Below, one piece after another: positions 1-12,532 of a DNA stretch of 64,000 nucleotides (its first letter is position 1; each line of letters begins with the position of its first letter). Both the position numbers and the translations under genes were made by a program. The stretch is from Polytrichum commune (lineage: Eukaryota > Streptophyta > Polytrichopsida > Polytrichales > Polytrichaceae), in the NCBI GenBank assembly GCA_950295325.1, contig OX485803.1, positions 68,153,554 through 68,217,553 on the forward strand. The letters are read 5' to 3'. Under the pieces are notes generated by a model. The model made no database searches. It had not been told where the DNA came from and was given only the letters and a program-made list of their open reading frames with translations.

Positions 1-1041
1 GATTTTTCTAGCAACTCTTCCAGCAAGAGCAAAGTTGAACTTAAGTATGTGAGTGAGTGTAGGAAGTTCTCCTACTGTTATGGGTTATGTTTTCCGGATA
101 CTTGAGCTGCACTTTATAGTACTCAAGTAATACATGTCATTTCAATTTGTAGTGTGCCAATTGACGTGTGATTTTTTTCTTCACAAGTCACAGTACGTGT
201 CAATTTCTAGAATGTGCGTGTCAATTGACGTGCATTTTTTTTTTGTGCAAGTTTTTGCGTGTCAAAAAAGAAAAACTTGCAAAAACTTTGTCAAACATAT
301 ACGCTGATAGGCCCTACAAGTACAGGGGACACCCTGAATTTTTTTTGGGTGTAAAAAGGACACCCTTGTAGGATTTTTGGGTGTCCTCGGGGACACCCTG
401 TTTGAGATTTGGGTGTCCTAGGACACTCTAGGAAGCAAAATACACCCCCCAGGGTGTCAATTTTATGCCCTGCAATAAACCCCTTGCTTGTCGTGAGGGG
501 CAGCCTGACAGACGACCAAAGTTTCCTACAAATACTTATACCCTCAATCGCAGAATTTTGCAATGTTATCGAGATGCTACGTACAATGTGTAATAGTGTA
601 TTGCATAAAAAGAAACGAAGTGTAGAAAGCTGATCGCTTGCAAAAATTTATATAAATAGATTGAATCAACATAGCAAGCATTTAAAATTGATAACACTCC
701 TTTGTCCTCTCCGAAGCTTGATACCAAACTATTACATTCCGGCATGTAATGCTCGAGTTTGTTTGCCGGCACTCCAGGAGATACCATATGCACTGTACAG
801 AACTCATGAACGTCTTTGTTGCATTACCTATCCTATAATACCTACCCTGTATCGATAATCTTATATATGGATCATACAGACTGATATGGATTGAAAATAT
901 GTACTGTCATTTGGTATAGTATACATTTTAAGTAATAACTACTATGTACAAAAGAACAGTGTGCATAATGCTTCACCTTTGTGACAAAGAGATTTCAAGG
1001 CTACCGCGTACATCCAGTTAGGGCCTACCGTGTACATCCAT
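1..1041. other. gene-free stretch left of the GT2 gene
   Basis: No reading frame here has convincing coding character, splice structure or recognisable motifs. The only structure I see is a cluster of GGACACCC/GGGTGTCC words at about 325-460, annotated separately. The right part (850-1040) is plausibly the 3' flank or 3' UTR of the minus-strand glycosyltransferase gene. Confidence 0.5.
325..460. repeat. cluster of GGACACCC/GGGTGTCC inverted words
   Basis: The octamer GGACACCC or its complement GGGTGTCC, or one-base variants, occurs about six times in both orientations within about 135 bp, so that neighbouring copies could pair as small hairpins. No coding frame explains it. It may be a decayed satellite or a transposon terminus. 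Confidence 0.5.
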
Positions 1042-3345
1042 TTAGGTGACCGACTTGGGTGCTCGACTGGGAATGTTGTATGAAGCTTCAAGCATGTTGA
1101 TGTACAGAGGGTGGTTCTCTATGACAGCCCACTCGCTAGCCCCATACCTCTGAAACATGCGGAACAACTGAAAAATAGAATCACCGTACTTGTGCCAGAC
1201 CTTGGCATTTTGTGCACATTGGGTTAAAATCCCACACCGATTTGCACGTAGGCAGAAGTCAACATCTTCGAAAGCAGCCTTGGGGAAACTCTCATCAAAA
1301 CCACCCACTTCATAGATAAGTTTTTTGGAAATACGGATTGAAAGATTGCAAGAAGGTCCGTAGAGAAGGCCACCACCATTTTTTTTTATCCTCCCATTGA
1401 GTGTTCCAAAGTGGTCGTGAAACTTGCCAACATTGCTGCTTCCATACGCGTATGTCAATCCAGAGAGGATGGCTTCACCAAACCTTACGGGTTCGTTCTT
1501 AAGCTCGTGATAGTGAGCCAGAACCATTGCCTCCACCCAGTGACTGTCTGCCTCACAATCTGAGTCTATGAAATTGACGATCTGGTTCACATACATCACA
1601 ATGAAAATAAATAGATCATTGTCAAATTTCCTCTAAATGTGTAGTAGCAACGCCTCTTTCCGCATCGAAATCAAAAGCCGCATTAATGTGAATCTCCTTG
1701 TTCGACCTTCATGATTGATTCATAATACAGACATAAAAACGAAAATGACATTGAATCGATAGGAACTAGGGAATCTGCAGATGAGCACAATTAATTTTGA
1801 ACTGATTACCGCTCGAAATCTGAAGTGGCAACTGAAAACCGAGCTACATTTGCACGGTGTTGATAATTCAGGACAGCAGACAACGGCAATGTGGCCACTA
1901 ACTTGAGATCACACGATGCGCAACAGGTTTCCCACGTTGATCAATTAGACTAGTTTAACTGAGTTTGAGAATCATAAAAGAGAAGCAGTTAGATTTAAGT
2001 CTTAGGTTGTTTGTTGGAATTTGCATACTATCCATGCTTTACTCGGACATAACATGTCGTCAATTTCGCATTTGCCAAACCTACATCCAGATTCATACAT
2101 ATGAAGATCAAACACTTACTTGTGCCTGGTGTTCAGTAATGCCAATTCCAAGTCCCAAATTCCGGGCCGAGGCAGGGCCCTGATTCTTTCGACGCCTAAA
2201 AAGTCGTGTGTTCTCAGGGAATTTGACGAGATCGTCCTCCGGTTCCCCTGTTGCGGAGATTTTGTACCATGGAAGTGGTGAGCAGTCGTCGACAAGAATT
2301 ATCTGCTCTGCCTTATAGGTTTGGTTTGCAAGACTGGCGATGAGCTCCGTAACTTCCCTCCGTTGTTTAAGTGTCCTCACATAAATAGGCGCCACTACTA
2401 CAACTGTCGGTCGAAATTCACTGTAACAAAAAATTTAGTGCAACCACGACATGGACGTATTAATGAAACTATGCACACTAATATTTATGCAATTGAGTCA
2501 GGAAATTCTAAAAAGAAGGCTCATAATTCACCAGGTAAAATGAAAATCGCTATCACCCTGCCATTGCTAATCATGTCAAAGTTGATTTCACTAATCTACT
2601 TCCTGAGGACTGGCCAAAGGATATGAGACCTTGAGGTAAGCGGGCTAAATTCGGTCAGTTATCTTAACCGGGTATCTATATTTAAATTTGAGTGATGTGT
2701 GGTTGGGTGGTTGGGTGGTTGGGTGTGGATCTAAGAACGGGCACCAGGAAAACATGCGTTCAAAAGACATTGGATCGCCATCTTAGGTTCAAGAGGCATA
2801 ATTGGAGGACCTATTTGTGATCTTTTAAAGAGAAAAGGGAATCTTCACTTTGATATTGAATAAGATATTCATATGAGCTCTTAAAGTTATGAAGAAAATG
2901 CTGCGGACATGATTTTGGATTTGCTTATCATCTCGCACCAATTGTGTACTTCATATCTACTTCACATCCTACAAGAAGTAGGTGCAGAGCTAAATAGTGT
3001 GCGTTTAAGTCCCGCTTACCTTAAGTCAAGCGCTGCTGCACTTTCAATGGTGAGCTCCTGACCTTGCAACCCGGTGTCGGCGGTTGGAGCTTCCAAAGGC
3101 CGATTGTTGGACACAACCTCCTCATGAGCATCATCAGACGGTAAAAGCTTCGTCCTTTCTTCACCGTGACGAGTCTCCAGGGATGATAACAAATTTGGAG
3201 TTAATGGAGATGCCAAGGGGGCTCGATTACGCTTCTCTGGAAATTCTCTTCCAAAGGCAAAACCGCAAACACATACTATTTTGAAGATGCAGAATACAAT
3301 TTTGTAGTGAAGTGACAACGTCGTATCCCTCAATACCGATTTCAT
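1042..3345 (-). CDS. family-2 (GT-A fold) glycosyltransferase, type II membrane protein
   Basis: Three exons on the minus strand: 3020-3345, 2120-2420 and 1042-1581, joined in phases 2 and 0 through GT-AG introns, giving 388 aa. A hydrophobic segment at about residues 15-32 after a short basic N-terminus predicts a signal anchor, so the enzyme probably sits in the Golgi or ER with its catalytic domain in the lumen. The GT2 core begins at about residue 112 (FRPTVVVVAPIY). It shows the nucleotide-sugar acidic pair at 153-154 (VDDCSP), the DxD metal site at 215-217 (FIDSDCEAD) and the catalytic ED at 314-315 (FEDVDFC). The start was set at MKSVLR (3345) because it gives a typical type II topology; an in-frame ATG at 3447 would add 34 residues. 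The donor sugar and acceptor cannot be told. The first intron contains a mobile repeat whose edge coincides with the donor site. Confidence 0.85.
2636..3019. mobile_element. intronic mobile repeat, copy 1 (GT2 intron 1)
   Basis: The stretch is bounded by inverted ends: GGTAAGCGGG at 2636 and its complement CCCGCTTACC ending at 3020. Its interior is alignable by eye with segments of three SFR2 introns near 57.1, 58.6 and 59.7 kb (shared wording around ATCTTCACTTTGATATTG and GTGCAGAGCTAAA). It carries no ORF. On the minus strand the terminal GGTAAGC supplies the 5' splice donor of the GT2 first intron. The non-autonomous DNA-transposon class is an inference; I could not settle the target-site duplication. 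Confidence 0.6.
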
Positions 3346-3449
3346 CTCGTATATGATGCTGGTGATCAGAACTCGAAACATAACGATGCCTGTCATGATG
3401 AAGCAAATCTCACTTTCTTGATGATCTTTACTAAGGAAGTTTGTCACGA

Positions 3450-4150
3450 AACTTCGCAGCTAGTTAGTTTCACTGTGATTGACCTGACATACATTGCAAG
3501 CTCCCAAGTGAGGTTCAATCCTCTACAGATCCAAGCCAGTGATAGTACGTCGGGCATTTTCTTGCTTCTAACTCTAGAAGTATATCTAGGTTTCAATCAA
3601 GCCATATATTCGTATCTTGCACGCAAAGAAGAGTGGAAGCAATTGCCTCAGCAGAAGTTGATAACCACATATATGTAGAGATCAGACCAATAGCAATTTC
3701 CAGTATCAAGAAAAGCTTCAATGATCAGCATAAGGAAATTACACTTTCACACATTACACAAGACTCAATTTGAAGCTTAGTGCAAGTATTTTTGCGTATA
3801 CTTCGCAAAAATTCTAAACACTGGACTGATGAAAGGAATTTTGTTGCTAGACTCCAAATTTTTTTGGTGCCATGTTTCAAAGCGGTGCACATAGCCGAGG
3901 AGCAAACCACAAGATCAGTACACAACACAAGAAGCCCGTAACCAACATGTGCTCCCGATGTACAGTTACGAAATATCCTCGAAAGTTCAAAGTCTACTTG
4001 CAGTAATTCCAGCCTGCCGAGAGGTTTCTCAACTCATTTTCCTCTACGTTCCTACTGAAGAATCACAAGCTTGCGATACGAACTGTGCAAATATATTCCA
4101 AATGACCAATGGTTCATTATCTACAAGTGAGCCTGACCATGAGCTTGCCT
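3450..4150. other. gene-free stretch
   Basis: The upstream region of the GT2 gene. Short open frames occur on both strands, but none has splice partners or recognisable motifs. It presumably includes the GT2 promoter, but no TATA or telo-box arrangement can be asserted. Confidence 0.45.
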
Positions 4151-4365
4151 TAACCTAGAAGACTGTTTCTAATTAAATGCCCACTTATGGTGAGCGGCTA
4201 ACACTAATGATCCAGCTTGATTATCTAACCTAGAAGATTGTTCCTAATTAAGTGTCCACTTAGAATGAGCGGCTAATACTCATGATCCACCTTGACATAC
4301 TAACCTAGAAAATTGTTCCTAATTGATTGTCCACTTAAGGTGAGCGGCTAACACTTATGATCCTA
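4151..4365. repeat. 75-bp tandem repeat, three copies
   Basis: Three consecutive units begin at about 4151, 4226 and 4301 with TAACCTAGAA and share the blocks CTAATT, CCACTTA and TGAGCGGCTAA followed by ATGATCC. They differ at about 10-15 percent of positions, so the array is old. It is non-coding. Confidence 0.85.
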
Positions 4366-6074
4366 ACAGATTCTTCTATGTGACTATGGACTGTCAAATA
4401 CAGTGAAGTCCGTGCCACGTATATTAAGGTTTCTACACCTACTTCCCTCAGACACTCCGGATCCTCTCCTGCTACCGAAAGCTGCACTAAGTTATAGGGA
4501 ATAGGAGGTGGATTCTGAGAGCTCATAGGAAGTTCCTGGAGTGAAGGGCCTCAAACTACAGCAATTACACCTACTTAATAACAATCAACAAGTGTTTCTC
4601 CCTTTACAGATCTCCAATTACCAATTTAATCTCTCACCACACCAGCACCTCCACACTCTCACAAGAACGCACAACCAGGACGAGGATGAGGGCCAATCCC
4701 TAATTCACTTAAGGGATGAGGATGAGGATGAGGAGGGGGCAAGGATTTATACAGATCCTCAGAAATTGTCGAAATCACGTAAATGATGATCTAAAGCCTA
4801 CAATGCGTTACATCAAACCCCCATCACATATGAAAGATTTGAATTCATTAATTTGTTGGATGGTTGCCAATTTGTTACATCATTACAATGTGCACCATAC
4901 ATCCGAAATTATGTGCTTGATCTACACAAATTATGACACCCTTCATGAATGTATATTTAACTCCTATATTAACTCAGTACTTATGAGTATGATTTCCTAT
5001 ACGAGGAGACTGTGTACTAGATAACCAAGGAGAGGAGAGTGGATGATGCGTCAAGTGGATGATATCCACCTACTTGAGTTTGTTATTTAACATGACTAAT
5101 CGATTCATACTGGATAAAATTTGGGAAATGAATGATATTGTGTTTTCATGGATGAAAACATGTGGTGAGTTCTAATAATCTTTCTGCTCTTGGATGAGCA
5201 AAATATGGATTGTAGACGGGTTTATTAACGAGCCGCTAGAGTGGCAACATTAGAAGAAAACTTGTCCATCATAACCATCCATTTGCAAGGTGACCATTTG
5301 CGACTCATGACAAGAAAATGCATAAATAAATCATTTTTGTCGTCAACCGAAAGTTTTTGATGCAATTTTTGAGCAATTGACAACTAAATCCTTGGGTCGA
5401 CAACCAAAATAACTTACTTATGCATTTTTTCTCACCACGAGTTGTAATGGTCAAGCCATGGATGATTGTAATGAACAAGTTTTCTTCTAGTGCCTCTTTT
5501 GCACCAAATTCATGGTGAGCTCAATTTATTTCATACTTCATGGTGTCTTCTAGTATCTTTCAAATTGATTGGCCGGGGGTTGTTCATTGCTATGGTTTCT
5601 TTGCTTTAGTAGACTATCAAAATTTTGATTGATGTGATCTTGCCACATGGCAGATCTAACATTTTTGAAATCTCACTCAAATCTCATGTGCGCACGATAT
5701 TTCAAAAAAGAAAGAAAAAGAAAGACAAACAAACAAACAAACAAATAGATGGACTAGGATGTATCTTACACATGAATTCCAAGATTACTTATTAGTATAA
5801 TATTACTTTCTAGACTTGGACATAACTCAACACTAGGGTATTGCTTTCTAGTGCTACATTATGGGAGAGTAATGTCCCCTTATGTTGGACCACTTTCACA
5901 AAATGAACAGTGCTCAACTTGAGTATTATTCACTTCGCGAAGGTGGACTAACAATTGGATCAACATGTGGACCGTCCTACTTTGTAGATCTCAAAAAAAT
6001 TAAATGTAAATGTAAATGTAAATGTCTAGCGCATGCATGTCAACTGATGTCACAAGCTCACAAGCTCGGAATTA
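4366..6074. other. gene-free stretch with simple repeats
   Basis: No credible gene. It holds a GAGGAT-rich patch (about 4680-4740), an A/G-rich tract followed by (CAAA)n at about 5700-5745 and a (TAAATG)n run at about 5998-6024. The rest is AT-rich sequence without visible structure. Confidence 0.5.
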
Positions 6075-8939
6075 AAATAAAAAAAACGAGAGAGAGAGAG
6101 TTGGGCTTTTCTTGCTTATAGCTAAGTTTACTTTCAAACTTAGTCTTTGTGCAACACATCCTCTTATCAAGAGGCCATTCCATTCCATTGCATATCCATG
6201 TACCTTATAAAACCCGGGAGGGTGGGTGGGTTCATCCCCTATACTCGTGCCTTGGTTAAGCAAGCAAACTATCAAAGTCATTGTCTCTTCTTGGCATGCT
6301 TCTAAGTATATGTATTATCAACCATAAGTAAACTTTTGTTACTATGGTTTTACAATGCATCCCATACATGTAACCTAAAGTATATTATATCCATAACATA
6401 TCATTCTCAAGTATATATCTAACCTATAAATACTTCAGAGTTCTATCATTGCCATATGTGTAGTCTAACATTCATAATCAAAGAATGTTGATGCTCAAAG
6501 TACACAAATTCTTTGATAGAAGTTGATATGCAAAACCTAATGATGCTGTCAAATTTGTGAAGGGTCTGCCTCACCTGTGCCCATGCCACCAACCAAATCC
6601 AAAGAGAGGGTTAGTAACGTACACGAGGTGAATCACAGCAGAACCCAATTGTTATCTATGTCACACAATAATGTACAACATACATACACATTTTGCAAAA
6701 AAGAATACACATACTTTCATGAGGTATTCTACCTGTTCCTTAGCCATTTGAACCTCGTGTAACCAAAGTAAGAGTTGGGTTACATACACCACCCAGCTCA
6801 AGTGTTGTGTCTTTTTTTACACTAAGTCCGAGAGTTACTTAGTGTAAACATTCCCCGCGGTTAATCCAGTGAAAAGGAAGTCCTAATGGACTCATCCTCT
6901 TATTATAGAGCAATGTAACCTTTTGTGACCATAGATGCCCCAGTCGCAGATCTATGGTGGAGATTAGTTAGTTTGAAACTAACCTAACCCTAAAGTGGTT
7001 TAACCTTGGGTTTAATATAAGTTACTGGTTCAATTAATTTATGGTTAAGGTAGAACAAAGTATAGAGAGCTGACTAATCTTGTCTTGATTAGACTTGTCA
7101 CAATAGGTAGTGTCACACCTATTGTAGAGTCAAGTTAAGTATAGTAAATGACAACATACATCCCTATCCAGGGTCTTGATAATCTCTTAGTGTAATGTTA
7201 TGTATGTCATCGTGTATATATATATCCTCTGTTAAGTAAACACTTGTAGTGACTCCTGTTCAGTATTCAGAACATCATCTACAAGTCATTTCACAATTTC
7301 TACTGAGTCATGTATGTGACCAGTTTCAGGTCTTAGGATATTACCCCCAGGCTACCAGTATCCCACGAGCTTTTCAATTCATAGGCAAATATTTCTCCAT
7401 ACTGTGTATAGCTAATATGCAATAAGCCATACAGAGTAATAAAACCTCACGTGGTTCTCAAGTCTGCTTAGTGGAAAAGTCTTCTATATTCAAATCTGTC
7501 TGGCCAGTTTTGTTCACAGTTGATTGATCCAATCAGCAGTGCTTGGGTATACTCATATTATTTGTACAATCAGTACAAATAATGTACCCTTTTCTTTACA
7601 CATTTTTTCAGATTTTTTCAGAGAGTAAAAAGGAAAAGGCAACTGTTAAGATTAACCGAATCCAACATATCTCCCCTATCTGATTATCTCTCACATGGTT
7701 AGCACTTCAACCAGGAGAATATAGATACTGATACAATGCTTGTTGTAATAGTTTGTTACGTCCAGTAGCCCTTAAGACGTTTGCAAACTTATCACATATT
7801 TAATGTCTTCAACACTTTATTCTGAAGATTATTTCGTGAGTGCTCAGTACGTAAGAACATGGTACACTTAGTTTTGAGCAACATAACCCATTCAGTTTTT
7901 CCTTCATCTCCTTTCTCTTTATAGTTTCTGTCAATCTATAAAGACTCATTGACTTCGTCTTCAAGTGACCGAACTTTTACAGTAAGCAGCTCTGATGTCT
8001 GGAAAGAAGATTATTAGCAAGAATCTACAATAGAAACTCTCCGCAGTCACTGAGTGATTATATTGTGATTATTTCACCTGAAAGTCTTATATCAGTCCCA
8101 AAAACAGGTGGTAAACATTTTGTAGAGTGTTTATGTGGAGTGTGATTATCAAGAAAGATAGTACCCATCATCAATTTTCTGGGTATCACATAGAGATTTC
8201 TAGAACAATTTCTAGAAAGAATTGTGAAGGATGGACAAATTTCTTCGGATGGTGCACCGCACTCGGAGAATAGGTCCTCACCTGTGCCCATGCTCCCCAA
8301 TATTACCAAGAAATAAATTAGTAGAGCGTACAACAGGTGTAGGCGGACCATCTTACTTGTTATCGATGTCAACAAGGCAATGCTACTTCCATGGAAATAG
8401 GTACAATACAAAACACTCTACATATATAATTGCATAGAAAATATATCATGCAATACTCAAATCAAGAAATGATTGAATGTAAGTGAGAAAACTGTTTATC
8501 CCATGTAGGCAATTCTATCATCAAGTGTAATCACAGTAGACCAATCTGCTCCTGATCTACACCTTGAATTCGTCTTGTGATGAACTATTCTTGTTCATCT
8601 CGAATTTGCTTATGGGATCTTGGATCACTGTGAATTGTAGTTCCCTGATAAGAACTTCTCTCAGTAGATTCCAGAATTCGCTCACACTGTGTATAAGTTC
8701 TTGAAAAAACTCAGTAGTGCTGATCTGCTGTAGTAATCCTTGCTCACATACTCTGTCGCTACTGCCTTACTGCAGTAAATCTATGCAGAGCTCTCAAGCT
8801 TCCTATCCAGTAGACGCACACACATGAAGTACGGGGTAAGTCTATTCAGAGGTGCTTTCTGGGATTTCGGCTCTCATTTTTATAGTACCCGTTTTTTCCG
8901 GGCAGCCCGTAGGTTTGAGAATGGAGCCCGTAAATCAAG

Positions 8940-8943
<4 letters not shown>
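6075..8943. repeat. about 3-kb tandem unit, copy A
   Basis: The unit begins near a short GA run and matches copy B (8944-12502) in order along its length: the AACATCCTCTT...AAGAGGCC block (6160 and 9040), AAACCCGGGAGGGTGGGTGGG (6212 and 9093), the GGTCTGCCTCACCTGTG block (6563 and 9437), AGAGAGCTGACTAATC (7067 and 9950), ACAACATACATCCCT (7151 and 10040), the TTACTTGTTATCGATG block (8353 and 11987) and TTTTTTCCGGGCAGCCCGT (8892 and 12446). No reverse transcriptase, integrase or transposase frame is visible, so its class is unknown. Confidence 0.7.

Positions 8944-8983
<40 letters not shown>
8944..8983. repeat. (GA)n microsatellite between tandem units
   Basis: About twenty uninterrupted AG/GA dinucleotides at the junction of the two 3-kb units. 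Equivalent tracts lie at 9922-9957 and 12503-12531. Confidence 0.95.
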
Positions 8984-8985
<2 letters not shown>

Positions 8986-9920
8986 GGGCATTTCTTGAGT
9001 GAAGCTATGCTTACTTCCAAGCATATTTCTTTCTACAACATCCTCTTGTCAAGAGGCCATTCCATTCTTTCATATATCTATGTATCTATCCAAACCCGGG
9101 AGGGTGGGTGGGATCTTCCCTCCATATAAGTACATTGCATAGTTTAACTTCCACACTTTGGAGCATTTTGACAAAACTTGCAATATGTGTAACTTTGGAG
9201 CATTCACATCTCTAAAGTTATCAAGTGTAAAACCTTTCCAAACCAACTTGCAACCTAAGTCCATCATATGCTAAATCAAGTTTAACATGACGTCCTAATA
9301 TCCCCTTGAAGTCAATAACCAGGTATCATTGTAAAACATGCTTTCTAACTTGTAGAATGTTTTACTTCCTCTATACACACACTATTTCGTAACAAGATGG
9401 TATACAAAACCTAATATGGCCGTCAAGTTTGTGAAGGGTCTGCCTCACCTGTGCCCATGCAACCAACCAACAAACAATTGAGGATTAGTTACGTACACGA
9501 GGTGAATAACAGCAGAACCCAATTGTTATCTATGTCACACAAATACATGAAGCATAACCATATATTTTGTATCCAAAAATACTCACTATCTTCAATGAGT
9601 ATTCTACATGTTCCTTGGCCATTTGAAAATCCACAGCTTGTAGTAAGGCACATTCACTTCCAACAAGCCCCCTCCTTGTTTACCCTAACCTCAAAAATTA
9701 CCTAAGGTAAACTGCTTCCGCGGCTTACTCTTGGAAAGGAAGTACTCAAGTGGGCTTCCTCTTAATATATGGTTAGGTAAACAATTAGGACCGTAGATTT
9801 TCATTCTCAGATCTATGGTCGTTTTACCTTCATTTGGCTATTGTCTAGTACTGAGGTAAAACTTTTTAGGGTACATAATACTGAGTGGTATCAATTGGTT
9901 AAAATCTGGCCCAGAGCAAG

Positions 9921-9921
<1 letters not shown>

Positions 9922-9957
<36 letters not shown>
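9922..9957. repeat. (GA)n microsatellite
   Basis: Pure GA/AG dinucleotide tract inside copy B of the 3-kb unit. In copy A the corresponding site (about 7060) has only TAGAGAGC, so the tract expanded after duplication. Confidence 0.95.
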
Positions 9958-9958
<1 letters not shown>

Positions 9959-10129
9959 GACTAATCTTGTCTTGATTATTGTCTTCTCCTGTTAGGATAT
10001 GTCATCATTATACATGTAAGGTTAAGTTATGTAATGACAACATACATCCCTTGTGAGGGTCCCAGTAATCAAGTATATTACTCATTCTTCATACCTCATC
10101 CTTCCCCAAAAGAGGCTTGTCACAAGAGT

Positions 10130-11560
10130 TTCACCTTTTAGGTATTATGTAGACTATACATAAGAATACATAATGTTATAAAGACTGAATTAATATAATT
10201 TCAACTCGTCATGTTAACTCATAACCAATAGAGAAGTCCTATGTTTGTTGTTTACTGAAATAACCACCCCATCCTGCGAAATGGTTGTATATATACTCCG
10301 AATAGGAAGCTGAATACCCTCACAGGTTAATACTCCCCATCATACATTAAGTCCATATATGCATACATATCACTGTATGAATATCTCTTGGTAATTATTT
10401 TCAAAGAGAACAGGTTAGTCAAGAATCATTATGATTCCAACTCCTTCTGCAGACTCAGGATAAATCGTGTAGACATCTGTATGTAAACAGTGAATTCACC
10501 TACTCAGCTTACCAATTGGTTGTCAACCGACACATAATGAGGAGCCGACTTACTTATAGGCTTATGTAAACATTTAATATTCGACAGATAAGTAAATATA
10601 TAGATATCTTAATTTCTTAAAGAGTCAGTATGATTCCAGCCCATTCAGTCCATTGAGGACAATAATGTGGACTTAGTTTATATTGGGTAATCATAACTCC
10701 CCATCTTGCCATCTGGTTATAGACGAACACAGACTGAAAGACAACATTCCAACATATACTTATATGAGTATTTTCCACTTGCACCAGGATAATTGTATAT
10801 CTTGATACTAATTCCTTTCAGGGAGCTCATTTTTAGGCCAGTGAAAACCATGTAGTATTTAAGAATACATAATGTCTTAAAGACTGTATTGAAATAATTT
10901 CAACACATCCTGTTAACTCAGAACCACTTATAGAAGTCTTCTGTATTGTTTTTTACTGAAATAACCTCCCCATCCTGTAATCTGGTTGTATATATACTCC
11001 GAATAGGAAGCTGAATACCCTCATAGGTTAATACTCCCTATCATATATCAAGTATAGAGATATATATGTATACATATCAATGTATAAATATCTCATAGTT
11101 TCCAATTATTTTCAGAGAGCATTGGTTAGTCGAGAATCAGTATGATTCCAATTACTACTGCAGACTCATGATAAATAGTGTAGACGTCTGTATATAAACA
11201 GTGGTCTAAATTACTCAGCATACAGTTTGGTTGTAAACCAGCACATAATGAGGAGCCCAATTACTCATTTCTTAATATTTGGCAGGTAAGTAGATATATA
11301 GATATATATCTTGATTACTAGGGAGTCAGTATGATTCCAACCACTTCAGTCCACTGTGGTCAGTAATGTGAACTTAATATATATTAGGTAATCCGACCTG
11401 CCCATCTCACCATCTGGTCATCGATGAATATAGACTGACAGACAACATTCCAACATATACTTTATATAAGCATTTTTCCACTTGCACCAGGATCTTAGAT
11501 AGATGTATATCTTGATACTAAATCCTTTCAGGGAGCACATTTTAAGCCAGTCAGAACCAT
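10130..11560. repeat. about 703-bp tandem duplication inside copy B
   Basis: Two adjacent diverged copies, about 10,130-10,840 and 10,841-11,560. Anchor words are GAATACATAATGT (10,163 and 10,863), TATACTCCGAATAGGAAG (10,293 and 10,994), AGTATGATTCC-type words and CACATAATGAGGAGCC (10,530 and 11,241). They appear in the same order at a constant offset near 703 bp. Confidence 0.8.
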
Positions 11561-12499
11561 GTAGCTTCATGAGAGTATATCTGAGTATAATATGTATGAC
11601 TGATCATAGAGTTCTCTTAACTCTATTTCTTTATTTTGTATAGGAAATCAAGAATTACTGACTTTATTTAGTTTACCATATACAATGGTGTGATAGAACT
11701 CATAATCGTATTCTTGATATCTTTATTGTATTCCTCAATTAATTCATATAGAGCATAAGTTGAGGAACTACTAGAGAATGTAGTATGTAAAGAAAGTATG
11801 GTGTAAAAACAGGAAGTACTCCAAATCAATTTCAAGAGCATGAAATCTTTTAGAAATTGAAATGAGTGACCGGATCTTCGGAAGGCGTATATCGCTTGTA
11901 GAAGAGGTCCTCATCTGTGCCCATGTTCCCCCAAAATACCACAAGATATGTTAGTGGAACGTACAACAGGTGTATTTAGACCTCTTACTTGTTATCGATG
12001 TCAACAAGTTTCAACTCCTTCCTTAGACGTGGGAGGATTTACACCAACACTACAATTCTCATAATCATACATATAGTACTTAGAAAGTAAAATGTCATAA
12101 GCACAATTTGTGTAACTCTCATAATGTGTGTGCTATGTAAGTTTTTTAGAATTCAAGATCATCTTGCTACCTTGAATTCGTCAGAAGCAGAAGCAGTTCT
12201 TGTCTTGTCCATTTTGAGGTTAGTACCGCAGTAAATTCTGTGAGCTCAGCAGTCTTTGTGCACGAAATCTGGTTACAGATCTACAGGTGAAGGATAACAC
12301 TAGTGTTCTGTATAGCTATCCCTGCAGAGTAGGTGTATGCAGAGATCAGTAGTTGTGACTTCGGATACTGCTACAGAGTGAGGCTTAAACTGGTGATGTG
12401 CCGAACTCTGGCTCGTGTATAAATAGCACTTTCTGACTGCATTTTTTTCCGGGCAGCCCGTGATTGAAAGCAGGAAATTCAAGAAGATCAAGAAAACAA

Positions 12500-12502
<3 letters not shown>

Positions 12503-12531
<29 letters not shown>
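12503..12531. repeat. (GA)n microsatellite closing copy B
   Basis: Pure GA tract at the right boundary of the second 3-kb unit, just after the TTTTTTCCGGGCAGCCCGT block. Confidence 0.95.

Positions 12532-12532
<1 letters not shown>

Larger units (their letters stand above)
8984..12502. repeat. about 3-kb tandem unit, copy B (expanded)
   Basis: Second diverged copy of the unit described at 6075-8943. It is longer, chiefly because of an internal roughly 703-bp tandem duplication (10,130-11,560). A short conserved block around GGGCACAGGTGAGG on the minus strand (AGATGAGG at 11,920) occurs twice in each unit, at about 6575, 8285, 9450 and 11,920. No intact ORF spans it. Confidence 0.7.

Noticed and set aside
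8058-8411. 117-codon minus-strand frame with a signal-peptide-like start
   Set aside because: Its relative in copy B (about 11,880-12,010) is interrupted, the other two related blocks are in different frames, and it lies within a repeat unit; chance openness is more likely.
6075-12531. Interpretation as an LTR retrotransposon
   Set aside because: No TG...CA termini, primer-binding site, polypurine tract or polyprotein motif could be found; the tandem unit is reported without class.
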